Assembly: GCA_025450355.1 (NCBI GenBank)
Contig: JANWHR010000286.1
Span: forward strand, 1-6,431
DNA from: Micropepsaceae bacterium
GTDB taxonomy: Bacteria > Pseudomonadota > Alphaproteobacteria > Micropepsales > Micropepsaceae
Reading direction: 5' to 3'
DNA length: 6,431 bases
Shown one piece after another: positions 1 through 5,442 of the stretch (its first letter is position 1; each line of letters begins with the position of its first letter). Under the pieces are notes generated by a model. That model saw only the letters and a list, made by a program, of their open reading frames with translations. It was not told the DNA's origin and did no database searches. The position numbers and the translations under genes were made by a program.

Positions 1-83
1 CCATTGCCACACGATATGATAAAACTGCGCGAAACTTCCTCGCTGCGATCTATCTTGTGGCGGCCGCCATTTGGCTTAATTGA
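1..83 (+). CDS. IS5-family transposase, C-terminal fragment (5' end outside window)
   Basis: Reading from base 3 in frame to TGA at 81-83 gives 26 residues beginning IATRYDKTARNFLAAIYL and ending AAAIWLN. The pattern 'ATRYDK-ARN-LAA-.-LAA-.-IWL' is the familiar extreme C-terminus of DDE transposases of the IS5 (IS427-like) family, which cut and rejoin DNA at the element's ends. Only this tail is visible, so whether the gene is intact to the left cannot be judged. There is no frameshift in the visible part. The neighbouring genes are on the chromosome proper and unrelated in function. The call rests on motif memory over a short stretch; family level is fairly sure, subgroup is not. Confidence 0.75.
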   Translation, partial: IATRYDKTARNFLAAIYLVAAAIWLN

Positions 84-93
84 GGACACGCCC
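1..93 (+). mobile_element. Right-hand end of an IS5-family insertion sequence (truncated by window edge)
   Basis: The window opens inside an insertion sequence. Directly seen: an open frame ending at TGA 81-83 encodes a transposase-like C-terminus, and the next ten bases, GGACACGCCC (84-93), have the look of an IS terminal inverted repeat (GGGCGTGTCC read inward). From knowledge of IS5-family elements, especially the IS427-like group, the transposase gene typically ends almost at the right inverted repeat, and insertion duplicates a short TA-containing target. The TA at 94-95 fits that. The exact boundary and subgroup are inferred, because the left end and its matching repeat lie outside the window. 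Confidence 0.65.
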
Positions 94-301
94 TAAGAGG
101 AGCAAGAAGCGAGAGAACGCAGGAGGTTTCGCGAAGACCGGCGTTGCGATCGCGTCCGTTTCTTCCTGGACCGCTTCCAGCCCGTTCCGCCAAATTATCT
201 CCCTGTTGACCTTGTTTGCCGCGGCCACGGCACAGTCAGATGGTTGTAAGCCCGCTGTGCTATCGCTTTGATCGTGGGCCGGGATTCCTCCCATTCTCGC
301 C
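94..301. other. Non-coding stretch next to the IS end; no gene recognised
   Basis: Short open frames exist on both strands here (a 63-codon rightward frame starting at a TTG inside the IS end, and a 72-codon leftward frame ending inside the IS). Neither has a ribosome binding site, a recognisable motif or a clean start, and both cross the IS boundary. I see no tRNA, promoter or repeat that I can defend. The stretch may be the remnant of whatever the insertion sequence landed in. Confidence 0.4.
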
Positions 302-350
302 GGCCCCGCCCCTCAGGGGCCTTCGCCGCACTGCGGATGGCGGAGGCCCC
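302..350. repeat. Two overlapping GC-rich hairpins downstream of the SUMF1-like gene
   Basis: Arm 316-328 can pair with 338-350 over 13 positions (two of them G-T wobbles), leaving a 9-base loop at 329-337. The start of that same arm (316-321, GGGGCC) can instead pair perfectly with GGCCCC at 302-307. The two stems are mutually exclusive. They lie 18-66 bases beyond the stop codon of the leftward SUMF1-like gene. No T tract follows on either strand, so this is not a standard intrinsic terminator. It could be a degenerate terminator, a dispersed palindromic repeat, or an mRNA 3'-end stabiliser; the sequence alone does not decide. Confidence 0.5.
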
Positions 351-367
351 ACCCCCCTCGGCTGCTG

Positions 368-1285
368 CTACGGCAAATCCCTCGCCAGGCGAAAACCGGC
401 CAGACTCGAATAATCCGATTCCAGTCCGTCGCCTTTGCTACCGCTGCGGGCGGCGGACCGCACATAAACCGGCAGATTGTCCCAGGATCCGCCACGGATC
501 ACATGCTTCATGCAATCGCCGTCTGCCATCCATGGGCTGCCATCGGATGGCGCGCCGGCATAGCTGTCGTGCCAGCAATCCTCCGTCCACTGCCAGGCGT
601 TTCCCAGCATTCCGAACAGGCCAAACGGGTTGGGACCAAAGCGGCCCACATCCGCAAGATAGCGGTAATCATAGGGACTGCCGCAGCCGTTGCAGTTCGC
701 ATTACCGCGGCCCAGGTCGTTACCCCACCACCGTGCAGTCATTGTGCCGGCGCGTGCTGCATATTCCCACTCAGCCTCGCTCGGCAGACGGTAGGGTCCA
801 GGGCCGTTCACCAGGCCAGGCCTCGCTTTCCGCGCCTTGAGATTCAGCCAGACGATATAGGCCTGCGCATCTTTCCAATTGAGGCAAACAGCTGGCCAAT
901 GTGGCGGTTCGCCAACATAGGGCGGATGGGCAATGCCTTTACCCGGAGAATGCCAGCCCAGCTTCTGCACGCGGTCGCAGGGTGGCGGCTGATATCCAGT
1001 TTCCTTCAAAAAGGCGAGGAACTGCTCACTCGTGACATCAAACTTGCCGAGCGCGAAAGCGCGCAGTGTGACCCCATGTTGCGGACCTTCGGAATCAAAC
1101 CGGCCCGGCTCCGTGGATGGACTACCCATTGCAAAGCTTCCGCCTGGAATTGCGACCATAACGGGACATTCCACACATTCCTGGAACTCACGCTCCCGAT
1201 CTCCGTAATTTTTTTCGGCTGCGGACAAGCCGGTCAGCCCTGCCGCCGTTACGGCAAGCAGTCCCCCAACCAATCCGGGTTTCAT
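368..1285 (-). CDS. Exported SUMF1/FGE-sulfatase-domain protein without the FGE cysteine pair
   Basis: A 305-residue protein of the formylglycine-generating-enzyme-like (SUMF1, PF03781-type) fold. ATG at 1285 was chosen because it starts a good signal peptide (K2, hydrophobic stretch to about residue 20, SAA near 21-23); the frame runs open to 1657, but that extra stretch lies antisense to the next gene and resembles no domain. Family landmarks in order: IPGGSFAMGS (46-55), a conserved E-G-P-H segment (66-70), DVTSEQF (83-89), RLPSEAEWEYAARAG (166-180), GNAWQWTEDCW (228-238), VIRGGSW (262-268) and AGFRLAR (296-302). True aerobic FGEs carry two cysteines just after the GGS motif; here that segment reads GGSWDNLPVYVRSAAR with none, so sulfatase activation is unlikely. 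A non-catalytic binding or other exported role is possible. No clear Shine-Dalgarno precedes the start, and the gene is divergent from the DUF2147-hpnN pair. Confidence 0.87.
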   Translation of the reverse strand: MKPGLVGGLLAVTAAGLTGLSAAEKNYGDREREFQECVECPVMVAIPGGSFAMGSPSTEPGRFDSEGPQHGVTLRAFALGKFDVTSEQFLAFLKETGYQPPPCDRVQKLGWHSPGKGIAHPPYVGEPPHWPAVCLNWKDAQAYIVWLNLKARKARPGLVNGPGPYRLPSEAEWEYAARAGTMTARWWGNDLGRGNANCNGCGSPYDYRYLADVGRFGPNPFGLFGMLGNAWQWTEDCWHDSYAGAPSDGSPWMADGDCMKHVIRGGSWDNLPVYVRSAARSGSKGDGLESDYSSLAGFRLARDLP

Positions 1286-1489
1286 CGCATGGAACACGGA
1301 AGCGAGAAATAAGTTGTGATCATGAGCCACGCAACACTTCGAGACTACGCCGCTCCGGCGATTGTCCCCTCTATCCGTCGCACGTATGGTGCCCCCGTTC
1401 TTCAAACTCGGGCTGCCATTTTGAGACATGTTGCCTCTGACGCCCGGGCGCTTCTCCATTGCGTCCAGGGGTTTCTGTCCATCCGTACA
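1286..1489. promoter_or_regulatory. Divergent intergenic region between the SUMF1-like gene and DUF2147-hpnN
   Basis: About 200 bases separate the two outward-facing start codons, so promoters for both directions should lie here. For the rightward genes a plausible pair is TTGTCC (1362-1367) and TATGGT (1385-1390) with a 17-base spacer, each matching 4 of 6 consensus positions. For the leftward gene only a weak TTGCGT/TTATTT pair with a 16-base spacer is visible on the minus strand. A self-complementary CGCCCGGGCG lies at 1441-1450. All of this is inferred from pattern only. Confidence 0.35.
1362..1390 (+). promoter_or_regulatory. Candidate sigma70-type promoter for DUF2147-hpnN
   Basis: TTGTCC at 1362-1367 and TATGGT at 1385-1390 are separated by the ideal 17 bases. 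The -10 would place transcription start near 1397, roughly 93 bases before the preferred ATG at 1490. If it is the real promoter, the alternative upstream starts at 1316 and 1322 would not be transcribed. Similarity is moderate and such matches arise by chance, so this is a candidate only. Confidence 0.3.
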
Positions 1490-1951
1490 ATGCTGCTTGC
1501 GATTGTCGCGGCAATGCTGCCCGGTTTGGCTTCCGCGGCGACCCCGGAGGGCGACTGGTGGGTCCATGACAAGCAGGCCCGGATTACCATCGTCAATTGC
1601 GATGGCGCTTTCTGGGGCGTGATTTCCTGGGAGGCAAAGCCGGGGGTTGACACCCATAACCCGGACCCCTCAAAGCGCAGCCGCCCGATGCTTGGTGTTC
1701 CCATCATTCTTGGCATGAAACCCGATGGGGCCAACAAGTGGAAGGGCACGATCTACAACTCCGCCTTTGGCCAGACGGTTTCGGGCGGTATCGCGCTGCC
1801 GAAGGATGATACGCTGCGAATCAGCGGCTGCATTCTCGGCTTCCTCTGCGGGGGAGAAAACTGGACGCGAGCCAGCGACATTGTCGTCACTTCCGCTTCC
1901 GCTTCGGCGAAACCCGACGCGATCTGTAACACAGTTCCAGGACCCGGCTGA
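1490..1951 (+). CDS. DUF2147-family exported small protein, upstream partner of hpnN
   Basis: A 153-residue protein whose first 16 residues (MLLAIVAAMLPGLASA) form a short signal peptide with an A-S-A cleavage site before ATPEGDWW, so it should be secreted to the periplasm. The mature part shows the DUF2147 (PF09917-type) pattern: G-D-W-W at 21-24, ITIVNC (32-37), GVISW (43-47), NPDPSKRSRP (57-66), LG (68-69), W84-K-G with IYN (88-90), and ISGC-x5-C (111-120) followed by W125. A cysteine often found in the family near 'LCG' is a tryptophan here (FWG, 41-43). Its function is not established. ATG 1490 was chosen for the signal peptide although its Shine-Dalgarno is poor; in-frame ATG 1322 or GTG 1316 would add 56-58 residues unlike the family. 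Its stop lies 3 bases before the hpnN ATG, implying one transcript and translational coupling. Confidence 0.82.
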   Translation: MLLAIVAAMLPGLASAATPEGDWWVHDKQARITIVNCDGAFWGVISWEAKPGVDTHNPDPSKRSRPMLGVPIILGMKPDGANKWKGTIYNSAFGQTVSGGIALPKDDTLRISGCILGFLCGGENWTRASDIVVTSASASAKPDAICNTVPGPG

Positions 1952-1954
1952 CAC

Positions 1955-4567
1955 ATGGACCGGACATCGATTTTTGAGTTCCTCGTACGGTGGTCGCTCG
2001 CCTACCGCAAATCGATTCTGGTCCTCATCGTGCTTCTGGCCGGCTTCAGCGGGTTCTACGTTGTCCGGCATTTCAACATTAACAGCCGCAGCGAAGATCT
2101 GATTTCCAAAACTGTGCCCTGGCGCCAGCGCGGAATCGCGTTCGAACGAGCATTTCCACAGCGCACCAATCTCACGCTGGTCGTGATCGAGGGCGTAACG
2201 CCGGAGCGTGCAGAACAGGCCGCTCTTGCGCTGAAGGCGGGCCTCACCAAGCGGCCCGAACTGTTTCCGTCGGTGCGTGATCTGCAGGGTGATGCGTTCT
2301 TCAGCAAAAACGGATTGCTGTACCTGAATCTGCAACAGGTGCGGGATGTCACATCGCAACTGATCGCCGCGCAGCCGTTTCTCGGGCCGCTGGCCGCCGA
2401 CCCATCGTTGCGTGGTGTGATGGACAGCCTGTCAACTGCGCTGATTGGAATCGAGCACGGCCAGGCATCTCTGGACCGGTTCGCAGGAGCATTCCGGGAA
2501 CTGACGGCGGTGTTGAACAATGTCCTCGCCGGCCGGCCGGCCTTCATGTCGTGGCAAGGGATGCTTTCCGGGCACGAACCCGCGCGCGCCGATAAACTTC
2601 GCCTCCTGGAGGTCGAACCAAAGCTCGATTACCGAAAACTCGAGCCCGGCGAAGACGCCAGCGCGGCAATCCGCCAGATCGCGCGGTCTCTCAACCTCAC
2701 GCCCGCAAACGGCGTGTCGGTTCGCCTGACGGGCCCAGTGCCGCTTGCCGATGAAGAATTCGCCAGCGTTGCCGACCGGGCGATCCCGATCGGCATCGTA
2801 ATGATGTCTGCGATCCTGCTCACACTGTGGCTCGCGCTGCGTTCCGCCCGGATTATCGCGGCGATTCTTGTGACTTTGCTGTCGGGCTTTGTGATCACCA
2901 GCGCGGCAGGGCTTCTGCTGTTCGGGCAATTCAACCTGATCTCGATTGCCTTCATTCCGCTTTTTGTCGGCCTCGGCGTGGATTTCCAGATTCAGTATGC
3001 CGTCCGCTATCGCGCCGAGCGCCACGCGCTCGGTGCGCTTGATCCCGCCCTGCTGCGTGCGGGAGCCAAAATCGGTCCGTCGCTGACGCTGGCCTCTCTC
3101 GCAACGGCCCTGTGTTTCTTTTCCTTTATACCCACCGACTATATCGGGATTGCCCAGCTCGGCGTCATTGCCGGTGTTGGTATGATTGTCGCGTTCCTGC
3201 TTACCGGCACATTGCTTCCGGCACTGCTGTCGTTGCTCGCGCCCGTGGGCGAACAGGCCGAAATCGGTTTCCTGCGACTTGCGCCCGCAGACCGCATCCT
3301 GCGCCGCCGCAGTTCACAGGTGCTGGCCGCGTTCCTGATCCTGTTCGCGGCCGGCATCGCGACGCTTCCGTTCCTGCGCTTCGATGCCAATCCGCTGCAT
3401 TTGCGCAGTGCGAAGTCCGAGTCGGTCGCGACCCTGCTGGACCTGATGCAGGATCCTCAAACCTCGCCCGACAAAATCGATGTACTCGCGCCTTCGCTGG
3501 ACGCGGCCGGCCAACTCGCAAAGCGGGTGTTGGCGCTGCCCGGCGTCGCACAAGTGACAACGCTCAGGACCTTTGTCCCTGAGCAGCAGCAGGAAAAACT
3601 TGCAGTCATTTCGGACGCGCAGGCGATTCTGGACACGACGCTCACGCCCATTGAAACCAGGGATCCGCCCGGCAGCGCCGAAAACCTCAAGAGCATTGCC
3701 ACGACCGAACAGGCTCTTCGCCGCGCCTCTGACAATGCTTCCGGCGCCGCCGCCGATAGCGCGCGGCAATTCGCAGACGTCCTCGCGCGTCTGCAAAAAG
3801 CCGGTCCGGGCGCCGTCGCGGGCGCGGAAAAAGCAATCATTCCTCCGCTCCTGACGACGCTGGATCGGGCGCGCAACCTGCTGCAGGCAAGTGCGGTCTC
3901 TCTCGACACCTTGCCCCAGAACCTGCGGCGCGACTGGATCACGGCCGATGGCCGCGCACATGTCGAGATTTCACCCAAACAGCATGACGACGCGTTTCTC
4001 GAGAAGTTCACCGCCGGTATCTCCCAGGCCGTGCCGGAGGCTACGGGCACCCTGGTGTTAATTGAGGAATCGCGCCATACGATTGTGCAGGCCTTCATGC
4101 GCGCCGGTGCATTGTCTCTCATCGCCGTGATCGCGCTCCTGATCCTGATGCTGCGGCGTCCTCGCGACGTGGCGCTTACCATGGTGCCGCTGATCGCGAT
4201 TGGCGTGCTGACTTTCGCCACCTGTGTTGCCATCGGCCTGCGGCTGAACTTTGCCAATATCGTGGTTCTGCCGCTGCTGCTTGGCATCGGCGTCGCCTTC
4301 AGCATTTACTTCGTGATGTTTTGGCGCAGTGGCGGACGGGATTTTCTGCAATCCAGCCTCACCCGGGCCGTGATCTACAGCGCCGCGACAACCGCGTCCG
4401 GCTTTGGCGCGCTGTGGATTTCGCGCCACCCCGGAACAGCCAGCATGGGTGAGCTACTGATGATCTGTCTTGGCTGGACCCTCATTATAACCCTGATCGT
4501 TGTCCCGGCGCTGTTGAACAAGGTCCGCGCTCCGGCACAACAGAGAAGCGAACCCGCGATAATATAG
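1955..4567 (+). CDS. hpnN: Hopanoid-associated RND/MMPL transporter HpnN
   Basis: An 870-residue inner-membrane protein with the RND layout: one helix near 20-37, a periplasmic loop (about 40-270), five helices near 276-428, then the same again (helix near 455-475, loop to about 708, helices near 712-733, 736-760, 765-787, 807-820 and 829-853). Length and architecture match HpnN, which uses the proton gradient to move hopanoids from the inner to the outer membrane, supporting envelope robustness. The first-half relay motif FVGLGVDFQIQ carries D343; the matching place in the second half reads LLLGIGVAFSIYF, with A781. The second loop contains a long helical, alanine-rich part (about 575-650). 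Start ATG 1955 follows the DUF2147 stop by 3 bases with a weak AGGA at 1939-1942. A strong terminator follows. Drug-efflux RND pumps are longer (about 1,000 residues) and lack this shape. The hpnM and ispA neighbours support the name. Confidence 0.92.
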   Translation: MDRTSIFEFLVRWSLAYRKSILVLIVLLAGFSGFYVVRHFNINSRSEDLISKTVPWRQRGIAFERAFPQRTNLTLVVIEGVTPERAEQAALALKAGLTKRPELFPSVRDLQGDAFFSKNGLLYLNLQQVRDVTSQLIAAQPFLGPLAADPSLRGVMDSLSTALIGIEHGQASLDRFAGAFRELTAVLNNVLAGRPAFMSWQGMLSGHEPARADKLRLLEVEPKLDYRKLEPGEDASAAIRQIARSLNLTPANGVSVRLTGPVPLADEEFASVADRAIPIGIVMMSAILLTLWLALRSARIIAAILVTLLSGFVITSAAGLLLFGQFNLISIAFIPLFVGLGVDFQIQYAVRYRAERHALGALDPALLRAGAKIGPSLTLASLATALCFFSFIPTDYIGIAQLGVIAGVGMIVAFLLTGTLLPALLSLLAPVGEQAEIGFLRLAPADRILRRRSSQVLAAFLILFAAGIATLPFLRFDANPLHLRSAKSESVATLLDLMQDPQTSPDKIDVLAPSLDAAGQLAKRVLALPGVAQVTTLRTFVPEQQQEKLAVISDAQAILDTTLTPIETRDPPGSAENLKSIATTEQALRRASDNASGAAADSARQFADVLARLQKAGPGAVAGAEKAIIPPLLTTLDRARNLLQASAVSLDTLPQNLRRDWITADGRAHVEISPKQHDDAFLEKFTAGISQAVPEATGTLVLIEESRHTIVQAFMRAGALSLIAVIALLILMLRRPRDVALTMVPLIAIGVLTFATCVAIGLRLNFANIVVLPLLLGIGVAFSIYFVMFWRSGGRDFLQSSLTRAVIYSAATTASGFGALWISRHPGTASMGELLMICLGWTLIITLIVVPALLNKVRAPAQQRSEPAII

Positions 4568-4636
4568 TGCGCCAAAGCGCCGTTCCTCTCCGCGCGAGAT
4601 GGCGCCGCGAAGGGGCGACGGCGGCCAGCCCGCACA
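4568..4636. other. Short convergent intergenic spacer
   Basis: A GC-rich spacer between the hpnN stop codon and the bidirectional terminator. It has no open frame of note, no promoter and no repeat that I can support. It is simply the 3' untranslated end of the hpnN transcript before the hairpin. Confidence 0.5.
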
Positions 4637-4665
4637 AAAAAGCGCCCCAGGGTGGGGCGCTTTTT
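4637..4665. terminator. Bidirectional intrinsic terminator between hpnN and hpnM
   Basis: GCGCCCC (4642-4648) pairs perfectly with GGGGCGC (4654-4660) around a 5-base loop. The stem is flanked by an A run on the left (4636-4641) and five T on the right (4661-4665). Read rightward, the T run follows the stem and would stop hpnN transcription 70-100 bases after its stop codon. Read leftward, the A run becomes a T tract and would stop the hpnM transcript about 20-50 bases after its stop codon at 4687. This is a classic shared terminator for convergent genes. Confidence 0.9.
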
Positions 4666-4686
4666 CAAACCGATGTGTCCGCGTGA

Positions 4687-5316
4687 CTACTTGCTGGCGA
4701 TCTGCTGCTGATTGACCAACTGGTTGAGCTTATCGACCAATCCCGACGGTCCCAGTTTTTGGACCGTGGAAGAGAAATCAGACCGGCGCAGCGCCAGCTG
4801 GCTGATGTTGCCGTTCAGATAAACGTCCACGATTTTCCACTGCCCATCCACCGGATGCATGCGGTAATTGAAGGCAACTGCGTTGCCGTTGGACGCGACC
4901 ATTTTCGATTCGACGATCTTGTCTTCGCTGCGTGCCTTGGCTTCCGGTTCGACAACAAACTGCTCGCCGCTGAATTGCGCGAAATTTTTTGCGTAATTGA
5001 CCAGCGTCAGGCGCTCGACTGCGTCCACCAAAGCTTTCTTGTCCGGATCGGAAATGCCGCTCCATGACGGTCCGACCGATAGCCGGGTGATTTCGGCAAG
5101 GTCGAATGTGGATTCGGTTGCGGGCTTGAGTAGCCGCTCACGGCCCTCCAGGCCAAGTTCCTTGCCGCGCTTCATCGTATCGATCAGCGTTGCGTAAAAG
5201 GACTTGATCGCGCGAACCGCCGGGTCGATCGGACTGTCGGCGGCGGAGGCCGGCGCTGAGGCCATTACGGTAGACACAGCGATTGCAGAAACAAAGCCGA
5301 TGAGAGTTTTTCTCAA
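4687..5316 (-). CDS. hpnM: Hopanoid-associated periplasmic protein HpnM (MlaC/Ttg2D family)
   Basis: A 209-residue protein from TTG 5316, or 217 from an in-frame GTG at 5340. TTG is preferred: GGGGGA at 5330-5325 lies 8 bases before it, whereas GTG has no ribosome binding site. From TTG it starts MRKTLIGF, a signal peptide ending in A-S-A at residue 25, so the protein is periplasmic. The mature part is the Ttg2D/MlaC-type lipid-binding fold: an N-terminal helix with IKSFYATLIDTMK, a central segment with FDLAEITRLSVGPSW, then LVNYAKNFAQFSGEQF, and the hallmark C-terminal GQWKIVDVYLNGNISQLALRRSDF. Relatives carry phospholipids between membranes; HpnM is the version tied to hopanoid loci, so hopanoid or lipid transfer is inferred. 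Convergent hpnN and upstream ispA support the assignment. A generic MlaC paralogue is the alternative, less likely here. Confidence 0.88.
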   Translation of the reverse strand: MRKTLIGFVSAIAVSTVMASAPASAADSPIDPAVRAIKSFYATLIDTMKRGKELGLEGRERLLKPATESTFDLAEITRLSVGPSWSGISDPDKKALVDAVERLTLVNYAKNFAQFSGEQFVVEPEAKARSEDKIVESKMVASNGNAVAFNYRMHPVDGQWKIVDVYLNGNISQLALRRSDFSSTVQKLGPSGLVDKLNQLVNQQQIASK

Positions 5317-5324
5317 AACAGAAA

Positions 5325-5330
5325 TCCCCC
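5325..5330 (-). promoter_or_regulatory. Shine-Dalgarno of hpnM that decides the TTG start
   Basis: On the minus strand GGGGGA (5330 down to 5325) is the only purine-rich anti-16S-like run near the start, with an 8-base spacing to TTG 5316-5314. The in-frame GTG at 5340 lies upstream of it and so cannot use it. It immediately follows one arm of an inverted repeat, so folding of that repeat could affect its access. Confidence 0.55.
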
Positions 5331-5361
5331 GTTGGTTCACTTCGTCTGGTTGTGAACCAAC
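5331..5361. promoter_or_regulatory. Perfect 10-base inverted repeat in the hpnM promoter/leader (candidate operator or mRNA hairpin)
   Basis: GTTGGTTCAC (5331-5340) and GTGAACCAAC (5352-5361) are exact reverse complements separated by 11 bases, giving a centre-to-centre spacing of 21 bases, about two DNA helical turns. The dyad lies directly upstream of the hpnM Shine-Dalgarno and just downstream of a consensus TTGACA. Two readings are possible: a protein operator (half-sites on one helix face suit a dimeric repressor), or an RNA hairpin abutting the ribosome binding site. No regulator gene is in the window. Confidence 0.6.
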
Positions 5362-5383
5362 ATGTTAAGCCTCTCACTGTCAA
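5355..5383 (-). promoter_or_regulatory. Candidate hpnM promoter with consensus TTGACA -35
   Basis: On the minus strand a perfect TTGACA lies at 5383-5378. A 17-base spacer would place the -10 at 5360-5355, which reads TTGGTT, a poor match, and falls inside the inverted repeat. Alphaproteobacterial -10 boxes are often degenerate, so the promoter remains plausible. If real, the dyad overlaps the -10 and transcription start, the usual place for a repressor site. The gene would then have its own promoter in addition to any read-through from ispA. Confidence 0.4.
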
Positions 5384-5442
5384 GCAAGAGGGCATCACGA
5401 ACTTGCGGGGTTCTGTAACTAAAATGCAACATGTGGGGAATC

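Noticed and set aside
76..294. Leftward 72-codon frame beside the IS end
   Set aside because: Its 3' end lies in the IS terminal sequence, its start has no binding site, and I recognise nothing in the product.
368..1285. Calling the SUMF1-like gene a formylglycine-generating enzyme or EgtB
   Set aside because: The FGE cysteine pair is absent after the GGSW motif, and the N-terminal DinB-like domain of EgtB is missing.
503..1312. Long rightward open frame of 269 codons
   Set aside because: It is antisense to the SUMF1-like gene, which has clear family motifs. The opposing frame shows no domain and its residue mix is that of a GC-rich shadow frame.
1441..1450. Self-complementary CGCCCGGGCG upstream of DUF2147
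   Set aside because: Short palindromes of only G and C are expected by chance at this base composition, and it has no special spacing to a promoter.
1286..1657. Upstream extension of the leftward SUMF1-like frame by 124 codons
   Set aside because: It runs antisense through the DUF2147 gene, has no family motif and would bury the signal peptide at residue 125.
3457..4305. Leftward open frames of 197-282 codons inside hpnN, including this one
   Set aside because: All are complementary to well-supported HpnN membrane and loop segments, are rich in Arg/Ser/Ala and have no ribosome binding sites.
1955..4567. Calling hpnN a multidrug-efflux RND pump
   Set aside because: It is shorter than AcrB-type pumps, has no adaptor gene next to it, and lies with hpnM and ispA; the architecture fits HpnN.
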